From contig NZ_VTSR01000032.1 in NCBI RefSeq assembly GCF_008329715.1, positions 558,001 to 622,000 on the forward strand: a stretch of DNA of 64,000 bases. The letters are read 5' to 3'. Position numbers and translations under genes: made by a program. Shown one piece after another: positions 43,049 to 52,540 of the stretch (the first letter of the stretch is position 1; each line of letters begins with the position of its first letter). The notes beneath the pieces are model-generated. The model did not search any database and was not told the origin of the DNA. It saw only the letters and a program-made list of their open reading frames with translations. This stretch comes from Gimesia chilikensis. Lineage in GTDB: Bacteria; Planctomycetota; Planctomycetia; Planctomycetales; Planctomycetaceae.

Positions 43049-45292
43049 TTAAGGCAGTGCACCAGCTGGCTGGAACTTCTGGAGCCGCTCGCCGACCACT
43101 TTGCTGTCCGGCATGAGGGTTCCCATCACGGAAGCCAGTGCAGTATTCAACTTGGGATCTTTGGCTGCCTGGTAGGCTTTCTGCACTGCAGAGATCTGCA
43201 TGGTATCGATCATCAGTCCAAACTTCTGGATATGGAACGCCAGCTGTAATGCGGCGATTTCACGTACATCTGCCTCATAGGTCGGAGTCGTAATGACCTG
43301 CACGAGGTCCTCCTGAGCAGTGCGGGTAGGAATTCCACCCAGGGTGATCAACGCGTTCGATGCCAGGCTGCGGTCGGAAACCAGGTCCAGCAGCGGTTGC
43401 TCTGCCTGTTTCAGATCATAGATATTCGTTCGCTGGCTGGAAGCGATATGCGAGAGCCAGTACAAGGCTGCTGCCCGGTATTCGGAACGAAGTTCGCCGG
43501 TCAGTTCGGGAGTTTTCAGCCCTTCCAGAAACGGCTTGAGTTGCGATCCGATGTCGTCGGTATTTTCTGATTCGACCATATACTTGACCAGCGGATAATA
43601 CCGCGTCGAGTATTCAATCTTATTCTGCAGACGCAGTGGGCCATAGATGATGATTGGGATATTTGCAGTCCGGGAATCGGCTCTCAGGTTGGCGATGGTT
43701 TGAGAGAGTCCCCAGCGTGCAATGTTATACTCCAGCGCGATGAATTCGACATCCATGCGATCAGTGGCGGCTTTGAAACCGGCCATGCCTGTTTGAACCG
43801 GCGTGGTTTCATATCCCAGCTCGTGGAACACACCCGCCATGGTCTGTCCCCGGGGAATGCTGCTGTCGACCACAATCGCAGCCTGTGTCCCTTCGCCTCG
43901 CAGAGCGCGGGTCAGGATACTGATTACCCGGTTGGCACCTGGAAAGGGTTTTGCCGGGTCAAGCTGCAGAATCGCTGTAGCAGCAGCGAACTGTACCCGT
44001 CGATCGGGGTAATTCAGGGCAGCGATCAGAGACGAGTGCTTGTCGAGCTGTTCGTGCAGCAGTGTGCGCGAACCGATCTGCCCCAGAGCCTTGAGGGCGG
44101 CGAGAGCACTGGGAGTATGCCCCTGTTTCATCGCCAGAGCCAGCACACGGCTGACTGCAGAGGGACCGGAAAGCAGGGCCAGGTTGAAGGTCGTGCCGGG
44201 GCCTTCGGGTAAAGGCTGATTCCAGCCAACCTGGTATGCTTCAAGGGCGAGCGCCATTGCCAGATAGAGTGTTTGTACGTCCTGTTTGTCCGGAGACATT
44301 TCCAGGGCTTCTTTGGCCAGTCGGAGTCCTTCAATCAGGTTGACTTCCTGGGCGGGGAGTTCCTTCTTGACAACCGTTTGAGCTGCATTGTCCCAGACCC
44401 AGATGGACTGGGTTTCTGATTTCGCTTCATGTTTCTGGTACAGGTTGAGGGCCGCATTTTTCAGTACAAGCTGCGCTTCATGGCGATTCAGCTCATAGGT
44501 CTTGCGGGGGTTCTTACCCAGGATCTTGGCCAGTGCCATGCGGGCAGCCACTTGAACGTTTTGCGGCTGGCTCTGGGAAAAAGCGGGATTCCAGAGGTAG
44601 AGGGCGTCAACCGGCCGGGCGAGATCGCCGAGAACGTCTGCTGCGATTTTACGAATTTTCTCCTGCGGTGCCCGCAGAGCGGCGATCAGTGGCGGAACGA
44701 CAGGATCACCAAGCTGAGTCAGGGCAAATGTCAGTTCGTCATTTCGTTGCGGGTCCTGGCTCTGGCTCAATTGTTTGAGAATCGGAGGAGCAACAATCTC
44801 ACCTGCCGATTTGAGCTGAATGATGGCAATGTCCCGTTCCGTAGGCGTTCCCGAAAGTGCATCAATCAGGGAGTTGATCCGGGAGGGATCTGTGGCATAC
44901 GCCCGGAAGGCGGATTCCATTTTCTTTAACAGGGTGATCGACTCGGGTTGCAGTTTCTTGTTATTAGCCAGGCGAAGAAAAGCAGCAGGACCGTACTTGT
45001 CACGGAGCTTCAGGATCAGTTCATCGTCTGGATTGCCTTTCAGCAACTGGTCCAGATACGCTTTGGCGGAAGCCGCATGCCCCAGGTCTGTCAACTGGAC
45101 CACAGCCTGCATCAGCTGTTCGGGGGTCTCAGGCTTGGAGAGCAGCAGATCATCGGCAGTCAGGCCGGTAGCCGTTGTTGCTTCAGGAGTTGTGGCCGGT
45201 GGTGGTTCTTGAGACCAGACGGACGAAGGCGTACTCAAAGCGCAGAGAAATACCAGAGCAATTGATGCCAGGATCCGGTTATTTAAAGACAT
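43049..45292 (-). CDS. Secreted HEAT-repeat protein with a receiver-like domain
   Basis: The 747-aa protein has a signal peptide (LASIALVFLCALSTPSSVWS) and Pro/Thr-rich linker, then HEAT-type helical pairs at residues about 85-470 (LTFALTQLGDPVVPPLIAAL, KIAADVLGDLA, ALAALKALGQIGSRTLLHEQ). Residues about 470-595 look like a CheY-like receiver: AAIVVDSSIPRGQTMAGVFH, GYETTPVQTGMAGFKAATDR, DVEFIALEYNI, IPIIIYGPL. The phospho-acceptor Asp after the third strand is replaced by Glu (ALEYN). More HEAT-like repeats end the protein. A periplasmic receiver fold is unusual; a scaffold role is most likely. Confidence 0.75.
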   Translation of the reverse strand: MSLNNRILASIALVFLCALSTPSSVWSQEPPPATTPEATTATGLTADDLLLSKPETPEQLMQAVVQLTDLGHAASAKAYLDQLLKGNPDDELILKLRDKYGPAAFLRLANNKKLQPESITLLKKMESAFRAYATDPSRINSLIDALSGTPTERDIAIIQLKSAGEIVAPPILKQLSQSQDPQRNDELTFALTQLGDPVVPPLIAALRAPQEKIRKIAADVLGDLARPVDALYLWNPAFSQSQPQNVQVAARMALAKILGKNPRKTYELNRHEAQLVLKNAALNLYQKHEAKSETQSIWVWDNAAQTVVKKELPAQEVNLIEGLRLAKEALEMSPDKQDVQTLYLAMALALEAYQVGWNQPLPEGPGTTFNLALLSGPSAVSRVLALAMKQGHTPSALAALKALGQIGSRTLLHEQLDKHSSLIAALNYPDRRVQFAAATAILQLDPAKPFPGANRVISILTRALRGEGTQAAIVVDSSIPRGQTMAGVFHELGYETTPVQTGMAGFKAATDRMDVEFIALEYNIARWGLSQTIANLRADSRTANIPIIIYGPLRLQNKIEYSTRYYPLVKYMVESENTDDIGSQLKPFLEGLKTPELTGELRSEYRAAALYWLSHIASSQRTNIYDLKQAEQPLLDLVSDRSLASNALITLGGIPTRTAQEDLVQVITTPTYEADVREIAALQLAFHIQKFGLMIDTMQISAVQKAYQAAKDPKLNTALASVMGTLMPDSKVVGERLQKFQPAGALP

Positions 45293-45709
45293 TCAGTCGA
45301 CTCCGTGTCGTCGTGGTTGTCGGCTATTCATGGCGGCTATCGGGACAGGGCCCGAGCAGGCACTGTCGAACTGATAGATAGAATATCTCTCAGCGAGATG
45401 ATAGTAACAGTTTTAATATACTATTCTTATCACCTTACCCAAAACAACATAATTCAATTATTTCAATAGACTCTTAACAGAAATCTGTTGTCTGGTATTC
45501 GTATGGACATATTCTCCACGGCAGCTTCTGTATCAAGTATCATCGTTTCTAACGGCGATAACGGTTCAATCGAAGAAAGCGGAGCCCCCCTGCTTTCCTG
45601 CTCTCAGCGCAGTAAAGCAGGCATGAACCCGATAACTGTTATAACCCGACCACCGGAATCTGGTCTTCTGAACAGATTGGGAAGTTGAGTCGGGGAACCG
45701 ATTTGAAGC
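45293..45709. other. Intergenic region, 417 bases, no gene
   Basis: AT-rich in the first half (promoter side of the HEAT-repeat gene, with ATAATATACTATT around 45413-45426). It contains one of the nine CCCCTGCT sites at 45587. No coding frame was accepted. Confidence 0.4.
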
Positions 45710-46981
45710 TTAAGCCTGTTCGAGCGCGATCAGCTCTTCGTAGGTTTCGCGACGGCGAATGACCTGATAGTCGCTGCCATCCACCAGAATTTCTGCACTA
45801 CGGGGGCGGGCGTTGTAGTTGCTGCTCATCACAGAACCATACGCACCCGCGCTGAACATGCAGAGATAGTCGCCCCGTTCCATGGGAGGCAGATAGCGGT
45901 CCTTGGCAAAATAATCGCAGGACTCGCAAACCGGACCCACGACGTCTGCAGGCTCGCAGCCTGCGATTTCCCCTTCACAGTCAAAGGGCATGGGCACATT
46001 GGGTTTGACGGGCCAGACGCGATGATAGGAGTCATACATCGCGGGGCGGACGAGATCGGTCATGCCGCCATCCTGGATATAGAACAGCTTGCCTCCTTCC
46101 CGCTTGGTGAAGACGATCTGGCTGACCAGGATACCTGAGTTTCCGGCGATGAAACGTCCGGGTTCCAGAGCCAGACGACAGCCGATCTCCTTGATTGTGG
46201 GAACGATTACGTCGGCATAAGTCTGTGCGGAAGGGCCTTCATCTGTTTTGTAGCTGATCCCAAAACCACCACCCAGATTCATCCAGTTGGTGTTATGGCC
46301 TTTATCCCGCAACTGCTGAATGACTTCTGCTCCCTTTTTGACCGCTTTGGCATAAGGATCGGTTGAAAGGATCGGCGAACCGAGGTGCATATGGATGCCG
46401 GTCAGTTCGAGACGATCATCTTTGAGTACCTTATCCGCCAGTTCGGTGGCCCGTTCGATGTCCATCCCGAACTTGTTTCCCTTTTTGCCGGTGGTCGTTT
46501 TGTGGTGGGTTTTCGCATCGATATCCGGGTTGAGACGCAGCGCGACCCGGCCGACGCAGCCCAGTTCTCCCGCGATGGCTGCGATCGCATCCAGCTCGGC
46601 TTCACTCTCGACGTCAAACATCAGAATATCGGCCTGCAGAGCCTGGCGGATTTCTTCGTCCGTCTTGCCAACCCCTGCGAAAACCACACGTGTGGTGTCT
46701 GCTCCAGCCTGTTTTACTCGGAACAGTTCTCCACCGGAGACGACGTCGAAACTGCTGCCGGCGTCGTTCATGGTCTTGAGAATGCTCAGGTTACCGTTCG
46801 CTTTGACCGAGTAGCAGATGACCGGATCGACTTCGGCGAACGCATCCTGAATCTCTTTTAACCGCCCCAGGAAAGCCGATTTGGAGTAGATCCAGAGCGG
46901 AGTTCCAAATTCTTCTGCCAGTTGGGCAACAGGGACATTTTCACAGAACAGTTCATCGTTTTGGTAATGAAAGGCGGTCAT
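45710..46981 (-). CDS. lysA: Diaminopimelate decarboxylase
   Basis: This 423-aa PLP enzyme makes L-lysine from meso-diaminopimelate. The PLP lysine lies in [63 protein letters not shown] and [14 protein letters not shown] are all present, the last carrying the substrate-binding Cys-Glu. It follows asd on the same strand after 91 bases, so two steps of the aspartate family are clustered here. Start and length are normal for the family. Confidence 0.95.
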   Translation of the reverse strand: MTAFHYQNDELFCENVPVAQLAEEFGTPLWIYSKSAFLGRLKEIQDAFAEVDPVICYSVKANGNLSILKTMNDAGSSFDVVSGGELFRVKQAGADTTRVVFAGVGKTDEEIRQALQADILMFDVESEAELDAIAAIAGELGCVGRVALRLNPDIDAKTHHKTTTGKKGNKFGMDIERATELADKVLKDDRLELTGIHMHLGSPILSTDPYAKAVKKGAEVIQQLRDKGHNTNWMNLGGGFGISYKTDEGPSAQTYADVIVPTIKEIGCRLALEPGRFIAGNSGILVSQIVFTKREGGKLFYIQDGGMTDLVRPAMYDSYHRVWPVKPNVPMPFDCEGEIAGCEPADVVGPVCESCDYFAKDRYLPPMERGDYLCMFSAGAYGSVMSSNYNARPRSAEILVDGSDYQVIRRRETYEELIALEQA

Positions 46982-47072
46982 TGCGTAACTTTCACGAGGC
47001 TAAAATCATCGTTAACAGAAAGAAAATCAACGCGCGAAGCAGCGAAGACGAAACAGGTGGCGGAAAGCCTGC

Positions 47073-48086
47073 TTAGGTGCAGGCTTTGTGTTTCGCCAGC
47101 AGTTCTGCGATTTGAACCGCATTGGTGGCGGCCCCTTTACGCAGGTTATCGCTGACGCACCAGAATGAGAGCCCGTTCGGATTCGAAATATCGCGGCGGA
47201 TCCGTCCGATAAAGACTTCATCGCTGCCATCACAGTTCGAAGGGAGCGGGTATTCCAGTTTCTGCAGGTCGTCTACTACGGTGATTCCGGGGAATTCAGA
47301 GAAGAGCTTGCGGGCTTCTTCTGGTGAAATCGGGCGTTCGGTTTCGACCGTAATGGTTTCGCTGTGACAGTTGGCAACGGGAATCCGGACGCAGGTTGGA
47401 TTGACCTGGATGGATTCATCACCAAGGATTTTACGGGTTTCGTACACCATCTTCATTTCTTCGCTGGTGTAGCCGTCTTCCTTTTCGCTGCCGATCTGAG
47501 GGATCGCATTGAAGGCGATCGGGTGAGGAAAGACCTGATATTCGTAGTCTTTTTCATCCAGATAGGCGCGTGAACCTTCCAGCAGATCGCTGGTGCCGGC
47601 AACCCCTGCTCCACTGGTTGCCTGGTACGTGCTGACGATTACGCGTTTCACAGGAGAAGCATCGTGCAGCGGCTTCAGGGCCATGACCATCTGAGTCGTC
47701 GAACAGTTGGGGCTGGCGATAATGCCTTTTGCTTCCAGGGCAGCTTCGGGATTGATTTCCGGAACGACAAGCGCCACTTCCGGCTTCATCCGCCAGTAAC
47801 CCGATTCATCGATGACGATCGCGCCGGCTTCGACTGCAGCGGGCAGAAATTCGGCAGCAACATCATCCGGGGTCGACGCGATGACCAGCTCGACTCCCTC
47901 AAAAGAATCTTTGGTCAGTTCTTCCAGAGTGTATGTTTTTCCCTGAAATTCGAGTGTTTTGCCTGCGGAGCGGGCCGAAGCCAGAAATCGAAATTGTTTC
48001 GCCTGGAAGTTCCGGTCTTCCAGCAGTTTCCGCATGATGTGCCCGACGGCACCGGTGGCACCAATGATGGCGACAGTATCAAACAC
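47073..48086 (-). CDS. asd: Aspartate-semialdehyde dehydrogenase
   Basis: The 337-aa NADP enzyme reduces aspartyl phosphate to the semialdehyde, feeding lysine, threonine, methionine and peptidoglycan synthesis. It shows the dinucleotide loop VAIIGATGAVG, the catalytic Cys in SPNCSTTQMV, YQATSGAGVAG, and the basic site RIPVANCHSETI. lysA lies downstream on the same strand, probably co-transcribed. The sequence is of the monofunctional bacterial type, without fusion. Confidence 0.95.
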   Translation of the reverse strand: MFDTVAIIGATGAVGHIMRKLLEDRNFQAKQFRFLASARSAGKTLEFQGKTYTLEELTKDSFEGVELVIASTPDDVAAEFLPAAVEAGAIVIDESGYWRMKPEVALVVPEINPEAALEAKGIIASPNCSTTQMVMALKPLHDASPVKRVIVSTYQATSGAGVAGTSDLLEGSRAYLDEKDYEYQVFPHPIAFNAIPQIGSEKEDGYTSEEMKMVYETRKILGDESIQVNPTCVRIPVANCHSETITVETERPISPEEARKLFSEFPGITVVDDLQKLEYPLPSNCDGSDEVFIGRIRRDISNPNGLSFWCVSDNLRKGAATNAVQIAELLAKHKACT

Positions 48087-48663
48087 TTTAATCTCCAGAG
48101 AATAAAAAGGTTAAAAGTCTTTTTGCTGATTCACTTTAAGTCAATACTCAGCAGGAATCGTACGATAAGAGTAATTTCAGCTTGCGTACGTTATACCATG
48201 ACTCCCTCAGCTGTGACAGGCAGCAGGTTGCGTAGGTTCATCGACCGTTGATCGGTCGAAGCCCGCAACAGGGAATCTGTTTCGGATGGACCATTATAGA
48301 GACTGAAGGGGCATTCGTCCAACGGCTGGCTGAGTACACATAGTAGAGAAACGGTTTCTGAAGAAAGTTAATGCGGAATCGAATTGGATTCTCAGTTCTC
48401 TTATTGGAGAAAAGCAGCTTTTTAGGAGCAAAATATAAATTTGGGGAAGCGATGCTACTAGGGGCAAAACAGTGCTGATATACTCCACTGCTGTTAAAAC
48501 CCTCATTTTGAGCGCATCTTGACAATGGCACCAGAGTCATCATCTCTCCTTTGTGAGGTGGTTTCGAGGATCCCAGGATGTGACTTTCAGCTGGAGACAG
48601 TCAGAGCAGGACTGGATCCCTGATTATTTTTAGACGTTGAATAACAAGCAGGTATTGAGAACG
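48087..48663. other. Intergenic region, 577 bases, no gene
   Basis: It lies between the divergent asd and purD genes. TCGACCG-TTGA-TCGGTCGA at 48241-48258 is a short hairpin. A minus-strand frame of 101 codons (48238-48543) has no ribosome site and no protein-like composition, so it was not called. The rest is AT-rich and probably promoter sequence. Confidence 0.4.
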
Positions 48664-49935
48664 ATGAAAGTGTTAGTGGTTGGTCAGGGTGGTCGGGAAC
48701 ATGCTCTGGTCTGGAAACTGGCTCAGTCCGAATCCGTCTCCCAGGTCTTTTGTGCTCCAGGTAATGCAGGCACCTGTCTGGATGGAACGAATGTAGATAT
48801 CAGTGTTTCGGATATCCCCCGCATGGTCGCCTTTGCGAAGGAAGAAGCCATCGGCCTGGCGATTATCGGCCCCGAAGTTCCACTGGTCGCAGGTCTGGCA
48901 GATGCCCTGCGGAAGGAAGGCATTCCAGTCTTTGGTCCCTCCAAGGCGGCTGCGGAGCTGGAAGGCAGTAAATCGTTCGCCAAGCAGATGATGTGGAAGG
49001 CGAATGTTCCTACTGCGAAATCAGAAACATTCAATAACTTTGAGGCGGCCGAAGCCTTTGTTGAAGACCGCGAAGAACAGCCGCTAGTGATTAAGGCAGA
49101 CGGTCTGGCTGCGGGCAAAGGGGTGCTGATCTGTGACACAAAACAGGAAGCACTGGATGCCATCAGGTCGCTGATGAAAATCAAAGAGTTCGGCGATGCG
49201 GGAAAAACCATCATCATCGAAGAGAAGCTGATTGGCCAGGAAGTCAGTATTCTGGCGATCGTCAGCGGTTCGACGATTATCCCTCTCGAAACGTCTCAGG
49301 ATCATAAAGCAGCCTACGATGGAGATAAGGGTCCCAATACAGGCGGCATGGGAGCTTACAGCCCTGCACCACTGGTGACTGATTCATTGATGAGCGAGAT
49401 CATCGAGAAGATTCTGGTGCCGATGGTCAACGTCATGAAAATTGAAGATCGTCCCTTTAACGGGATTCTCTACGCCGGTCTGATGATCACCAACCAGGGA
49501 CCAAAGGTTCTGGAATTCAATGTGCGATTTGGTGATCCCGAAGCACAACCGGTGCTGATGCGGCTCAAGACCGATCTGGGAGAACTCCTGCTCGCAGCCG
49601 CGGAAGAGCGTCTGGACGATATCGAGCCACTGGAGTGGGACGAACGTCCAACCGTTTGCGTGGTGATGGCCGCCGAAGGTTATCCCGGTGATTACCAAAA
49701 AGGGAAAGTCATTCGCGGACTGGATGAAGCGGCAGCACTGGCGGACACGAAAGTCTTCCATGCAGGGACAACCATGAAAGATGAGCAGGTTGTCACTGAT
49801 GGCGGGCGTGTGCTGGGAGTCACCGCAATTGGTGATTCGATCAGCGATGCCAAGCTGAAAGCCTACCAGGCCGTAAAGTGCATCCGCTGGGATGGTGCCT
49901 GGTGCCGCAAGGATATTTCCGACAAGGCTCGCTGA
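48664..49935 (+). CDS. purD: Phosphoribosylamine-glycine ligase (GARS)
   Basis: The 423-aa ATP-grasp enzyme carries out the second step of purine synthesis. Motifs: KVLVVGQGGREHALVWKLAQ, IGPEVPLVAGLADAL, FGPSKAAAELEGSKSFAKQM, VIKADGLAAGKGVLIC, NTGGMGAYSPAPLV and FNVRFGDPEAQPVLMRL with the metal ligands. The ATG at 48664 begins exactly at the conserved N-terminus; the ATG-like start at 48637 adds nine polar residues. comB follows after 45 bases. No other pur genes are in the window. Confidence 0.95.
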   Translation: MKVLVVGQGGREHALVWKLAQSESVSQVFCAPGNAGTCLDGTNVDISVSDIPRMVAFAKEEAIGLAIIGPEVPLVAGLADALRKEGIPVFGPSKAAAELEGSKSFAKQMMWKANVPTAKSETFNNFEAAEAFVEDREEQPLVIKADGLAAGKGVLICDTKQEALDAIRSLMKIKEFGDAGKTIIIEEKLIGQEVSILAIVSGSTIIPLETSQDHKAAYDGDKGPNTGGMGAYSPAPLVTDSLMSEIIEKILVPMVNVMKIEDRPFNGILYAGLMITNQGPKVLEFNVRFGDPEAQPVLMRLKTDLGELLLAAAEERLDDIEPLEWDERPTVCVVMAAEGYPGDYQKGKVIRGLDEAAALADTKVFHAGTTMKDEQVVTDGGRVLGVTAIGDSISDAKLKAYQAVKCIRWDGAWCRKDISDKAR

Positions 49936-49980
49936 GTCCTGTTGTTCATCTGAAGGAAAGCGCGACCGACAGTACGAGCC

Positions 49981-50736
49981 ATGCCTGCTGAGATACGAAC
50001 CTGCTTTTTACCTGTCTTGTCACAACCTGAAGAGTTTTCAGGGAGTGTCGCTGTGATTCTGGATATTCTGCGTGCTTCGTCCACTATGACCTACGCGCTG
50101 AATTCCGGAGCCGAGGCGGTCATTCCGTGTCAGGAAATCGACGAAGCTCGTGAACTGGCCGACCAACTCCGGTCTGCAGGCGAGCAGGTTCTGCTCGGAG
50201 GCGAACGCAAAGGGATTCAGATAGAAGGCTTCGATCTGGATAACTCCCCAGCCCGCTATCCTGCTGAAGTGGTACAGGACAGGAAGATTATCTTCACGAC
50301 CAGTAACGGCACACGGGCGCTGAAACGGGCCATCCAGGCGCGACGAATCCTGATCGGGGCGTTTCTCAATCTGGACGCATTGCTGAAAATTCTCAAAGAG
50401 AGTGATGGGCTGATCTATCTGGTCTGTGCCGGAACGGATGGTGTCGTTACGGGAGAAGACTGTCTCTGCGCCGGAGCGATTGCATCCGAACTGGTCGAGC
50501 AGTGCGAGCAGGATCTGGTATTAGATGATTCCACACGGATCGTGATCGACCATTACCGGACACAGATCCAGCAGCCAGATGGCCTGTTACAGGGAGTTCG
50601 CGCCAGCCTGGGAGGCCGCAACCTGATTCGGCGTGGCTTTGAAGAGGATATTCAACTATGTTGCCAGCGTGGACTGATTTCACAAGTCCCTGAATTTGAT
50701 CACCAGACCGGCCTGATTACGTTTTCAGCCGGCTGA
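49981..50736 (+). CDS. comB: 2-phosphosulfolactate phosphatase family protein
   Basis: The 251-aa protein matches the ComB family: VAVILDILRASSTMTYALNS, GGERKGIQIEGFDLDNSP, KIIFTTSNGTRALKRA, LVCAGTDGVVTGEDCLCAGA. In methanogens ComB removes phosphate from 2-phosphosulfolactate on the way to coenzyme M. Bacteria without coenzyme M also carry it, where sulfolactate production or use, or another phosphatase role, is possible. No comA or comC is nearby. It lies between purD and glyQS on the same strand with short gaps. Confidence 0.85.
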   Translation: MPAEIRTCFLPVLSQPEEFSGSVAVILDILRASSTMTYALNSGAEAVIPCQEIDEARELADQLRSAGEQVLLGGERKGIQIEGFDLDNSPARYPAEVVQDRKIIFTTSNGTRALKRAIQARRILIGAFLNLDALLKILKESDGLIYLVCAGTDGVVTGEDCLCAGAIASELVEQCEQDLVLDDSTRIVIDHYRTQIQQPDGLLQGVRASLGGRNLIRRGFEEDIQLCCQRGLISQVPEFDHQTGLITFSAG

Positions 50737-50817
50737 ACTAATACGGTTTTCGAGTCGATTTCTGTTTAATCCGAAGTTGAGTATGTCTGTATAAGACAGC
50801 ATGGAAAGACCAAATCA

Positions 50818-52485
50818 ATGAAAAAAGAGATGGAAAAGATTGTAGCGTTGTGTAAACGACGCGGGTTTGTTTTTCAGTCTTCTGAAATCTATGGCGGATT
50901 GCAGGGATTCTGGGATTACGGCCCATTAGGAGTCGAACTCAAGCGGAATGTCCGTGAAGCCTGGTGGTCCGATATGATCACGACGCACAACGAACTCATC
51001 GCGCCCGAAGGTGCCCCTAAACCGTTCGGTATGACTGGGGTCGAAACCACAATTATCATGCATCCCAGCGTCTGGAAAAGTTCGGGGCACTTCGATCTGT
51101 TCCACGACTTCATGGTGGACTCTAAAGAGTCCAAGGCCCGCTTCCGCGTAGACCATGTTTCGGTTGCAGTCGCTTATGCTTCCGATCAGAAACCGGTCGC
51201 CTGTGAAACTTATATGGCGGACATCGGTGAGGAAGGTCTCTCTAAAACCAAGCGCAAGCGGCTGGAAAAAGCAATTGCTGAATATGAGAAAGACAATAAT
51301 CTTTCCAACAGCGAAGAGCCGCAGATTTCGGTTTGTAACCTGATGGAATACGCGAAAATGCTGGCAGATGCCGGTATCCCGGCGACCGGAAAGCTGGAGG
51401 CCCGCTGTCCTGATACCGGAGGCGAACTGACTGAGCCTCGTGAGTTCAACCTGATGTTCAAAACAATCATCGGTGCGCTCTCGGGCGAGGAAGGAACCGC
51501 CTTTCTCCGTCCGGAAACCGCACAGGGGATGTTCGTGAACTTTAAGAACGTCGTCGACAGTGGTCGCGTGAAGGTGCCATTCGGGATCGCCCAGATCGGA
51601 AAGAGTTTCCGTAACGAAATCACGCCGCGGAACTACACCTTCCGTTCGCGCGAATTCGAGCAGATGGAAATGGAATTTTTCTGTCATCCGGATGAATCTT
51701 TCGAATGGTATCAGTACTGGCGCGACCGCAGATACAACTGGTACATTCAGCACGGGATAAACCCTGAGAATCTGATTCTCCGCGACCATACCCAGGAAGA
51801 GCTGGCACACTACTCCGTCGGGACGGCGGATGTCGAGTACGCCTTCCCCTTCATGGAAGAAAACGAATATGGAGAACTGGAAGGGATTGCCCACCGGGGT
51901 GATTTCGACCTGCGTTCCCACATGGAAGGAAAGCTGGTAAGAGAAGGCGATCAGCTGGTGGTTGAAAAGAACGAGCATGGTCAGCCTAAGTACAAGGGGA
52001 GCGGGAAAGATCTGACCTACTTTGACGATCAGACGCGCGAACGGTTCATTCCACACGTGATTGAACCGGCTGCAGGGGCCGACCGGGCCACTCTGGCGTT
52101 CCTGTGTGAAGCGTATTACGAAGACGAACAACCTGATGATAAGGGGGAGATGCAGTCTCGTACCGTCATGCAGTTCCATCCCAAACTGGCACCGGTGAAA
52201 GCAGCTGTATTCCCGCTGATTAAAAAGGCGGGTATGCCGGAAGTTGCTGCCGACATTTACGGGAAGTTGAAAAAGGCCGGTATCCAGGCTGTCTACGATC
52301 AACAGGGAGCCATCGGGCGTCGTTATCGGCGTCAGGACGAGATCGGAACACCTTTCTGCTTGACAGTGGATGGGGATACCGAACAGGATAACTGTGTGAC
52401 CATGCGTGATCGTGATTCGCTGAAACAGGAGCGAATTCCCATCGATGATATCGTGGCGGAAGTTCAACGGCGCATTCACGGCTAA
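50818..52485 (+). CDS. glyQS: Glycyl-tRNA synthetase, dimeric (eukaryote/archaeal-like) type
   Basis: The 555-aa class II synthetase carries MEKIVALCKRRGFVFQSSEI, YGGLQGFWDYGPLGVELKRN, LRPETAQGMFVNFKNV, IGKSFRNEITPRNYTFRSRE followed by FEQMEMEFF (motif 2), and YDQQGAIGRRYRRQDEIGTP at the anticodon-binding end. It charges tRNA-Gly. Being a single polypeptide, it is the alpha2 form rather than the alpha2beta2 form of E. coli. A tRNA-Gly gene lies 1.6 kb downstream. Confidence 0.95.
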   Translation: MKKEMEKIVALCKRRGFVFQSSEIYGGLQGFWDYGPLGVELKRNVREAWWSDMITTHNELIAPEGAPKPFGMTGVETTIIMHPSVWKSSGHFDLFHDFMVDSKESKARFRVDHVSVAVAYASDQKPVACETYMADIGEEGLSKTKRKRLEKAIAEYEKDNNLSNSEEPQISVCNLMEYAKMLADAGIPATGKLEARCPDTGGELTEPREFNLMFKTIIGALSGEEGTAFLRPETAQGMFVNFKNVVDSGRVKVPFGIAQIGKSFRNEITPRNYTFRSREFEQMEMEFFCHPDESFEWYQYWRDRRYNWYIQHGINPENLILRDHTQEELAHYSVGTADVEYAFPFMEENEYGELEGIAHRGDFDLRSHMEGKLVREGDQLVVEKNEHGQPKYKGSGKDLTYFDDQTRERFIPHVIEPAAGADRATLAFLCEAYYEDEQPDDKGEMQSRTVMQFHPKLAPVKAAVFPLIKKAGMPEVAADIYGKLKKAGIQAVYDQQGAIGRRYRRQDEIGTPFCLTVDGDTEQDNCVTMRDRDSLKQERIPIDDIVAEVQRRIHG

Positions 52486-52540
52486 GAGCCAGCCCCCGTT
52501 TTAACTGTAACCAGACATCAGTATATATGAGGAGCCTGAC

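Noticed and set aside
45488..45688. A 66-codon plus-strand frame upstream of the HEAT-repeat gene
   Set aside because: Low-complexity Ser-rich translation with no ribosome site; probably non-coding.
48238..48543. A 101-codon minus-strand frame upstream of purD
   Set aside because: No ribosome site, no domain, and irregular composition; the region is better read as promoter DNA.
50926..52479. A 517-codon minus-strand frame
   Set aside because: It is fully antisense to glycyl-tRNA synthetase, which has all its motifs; composition is that of a shadow frame.
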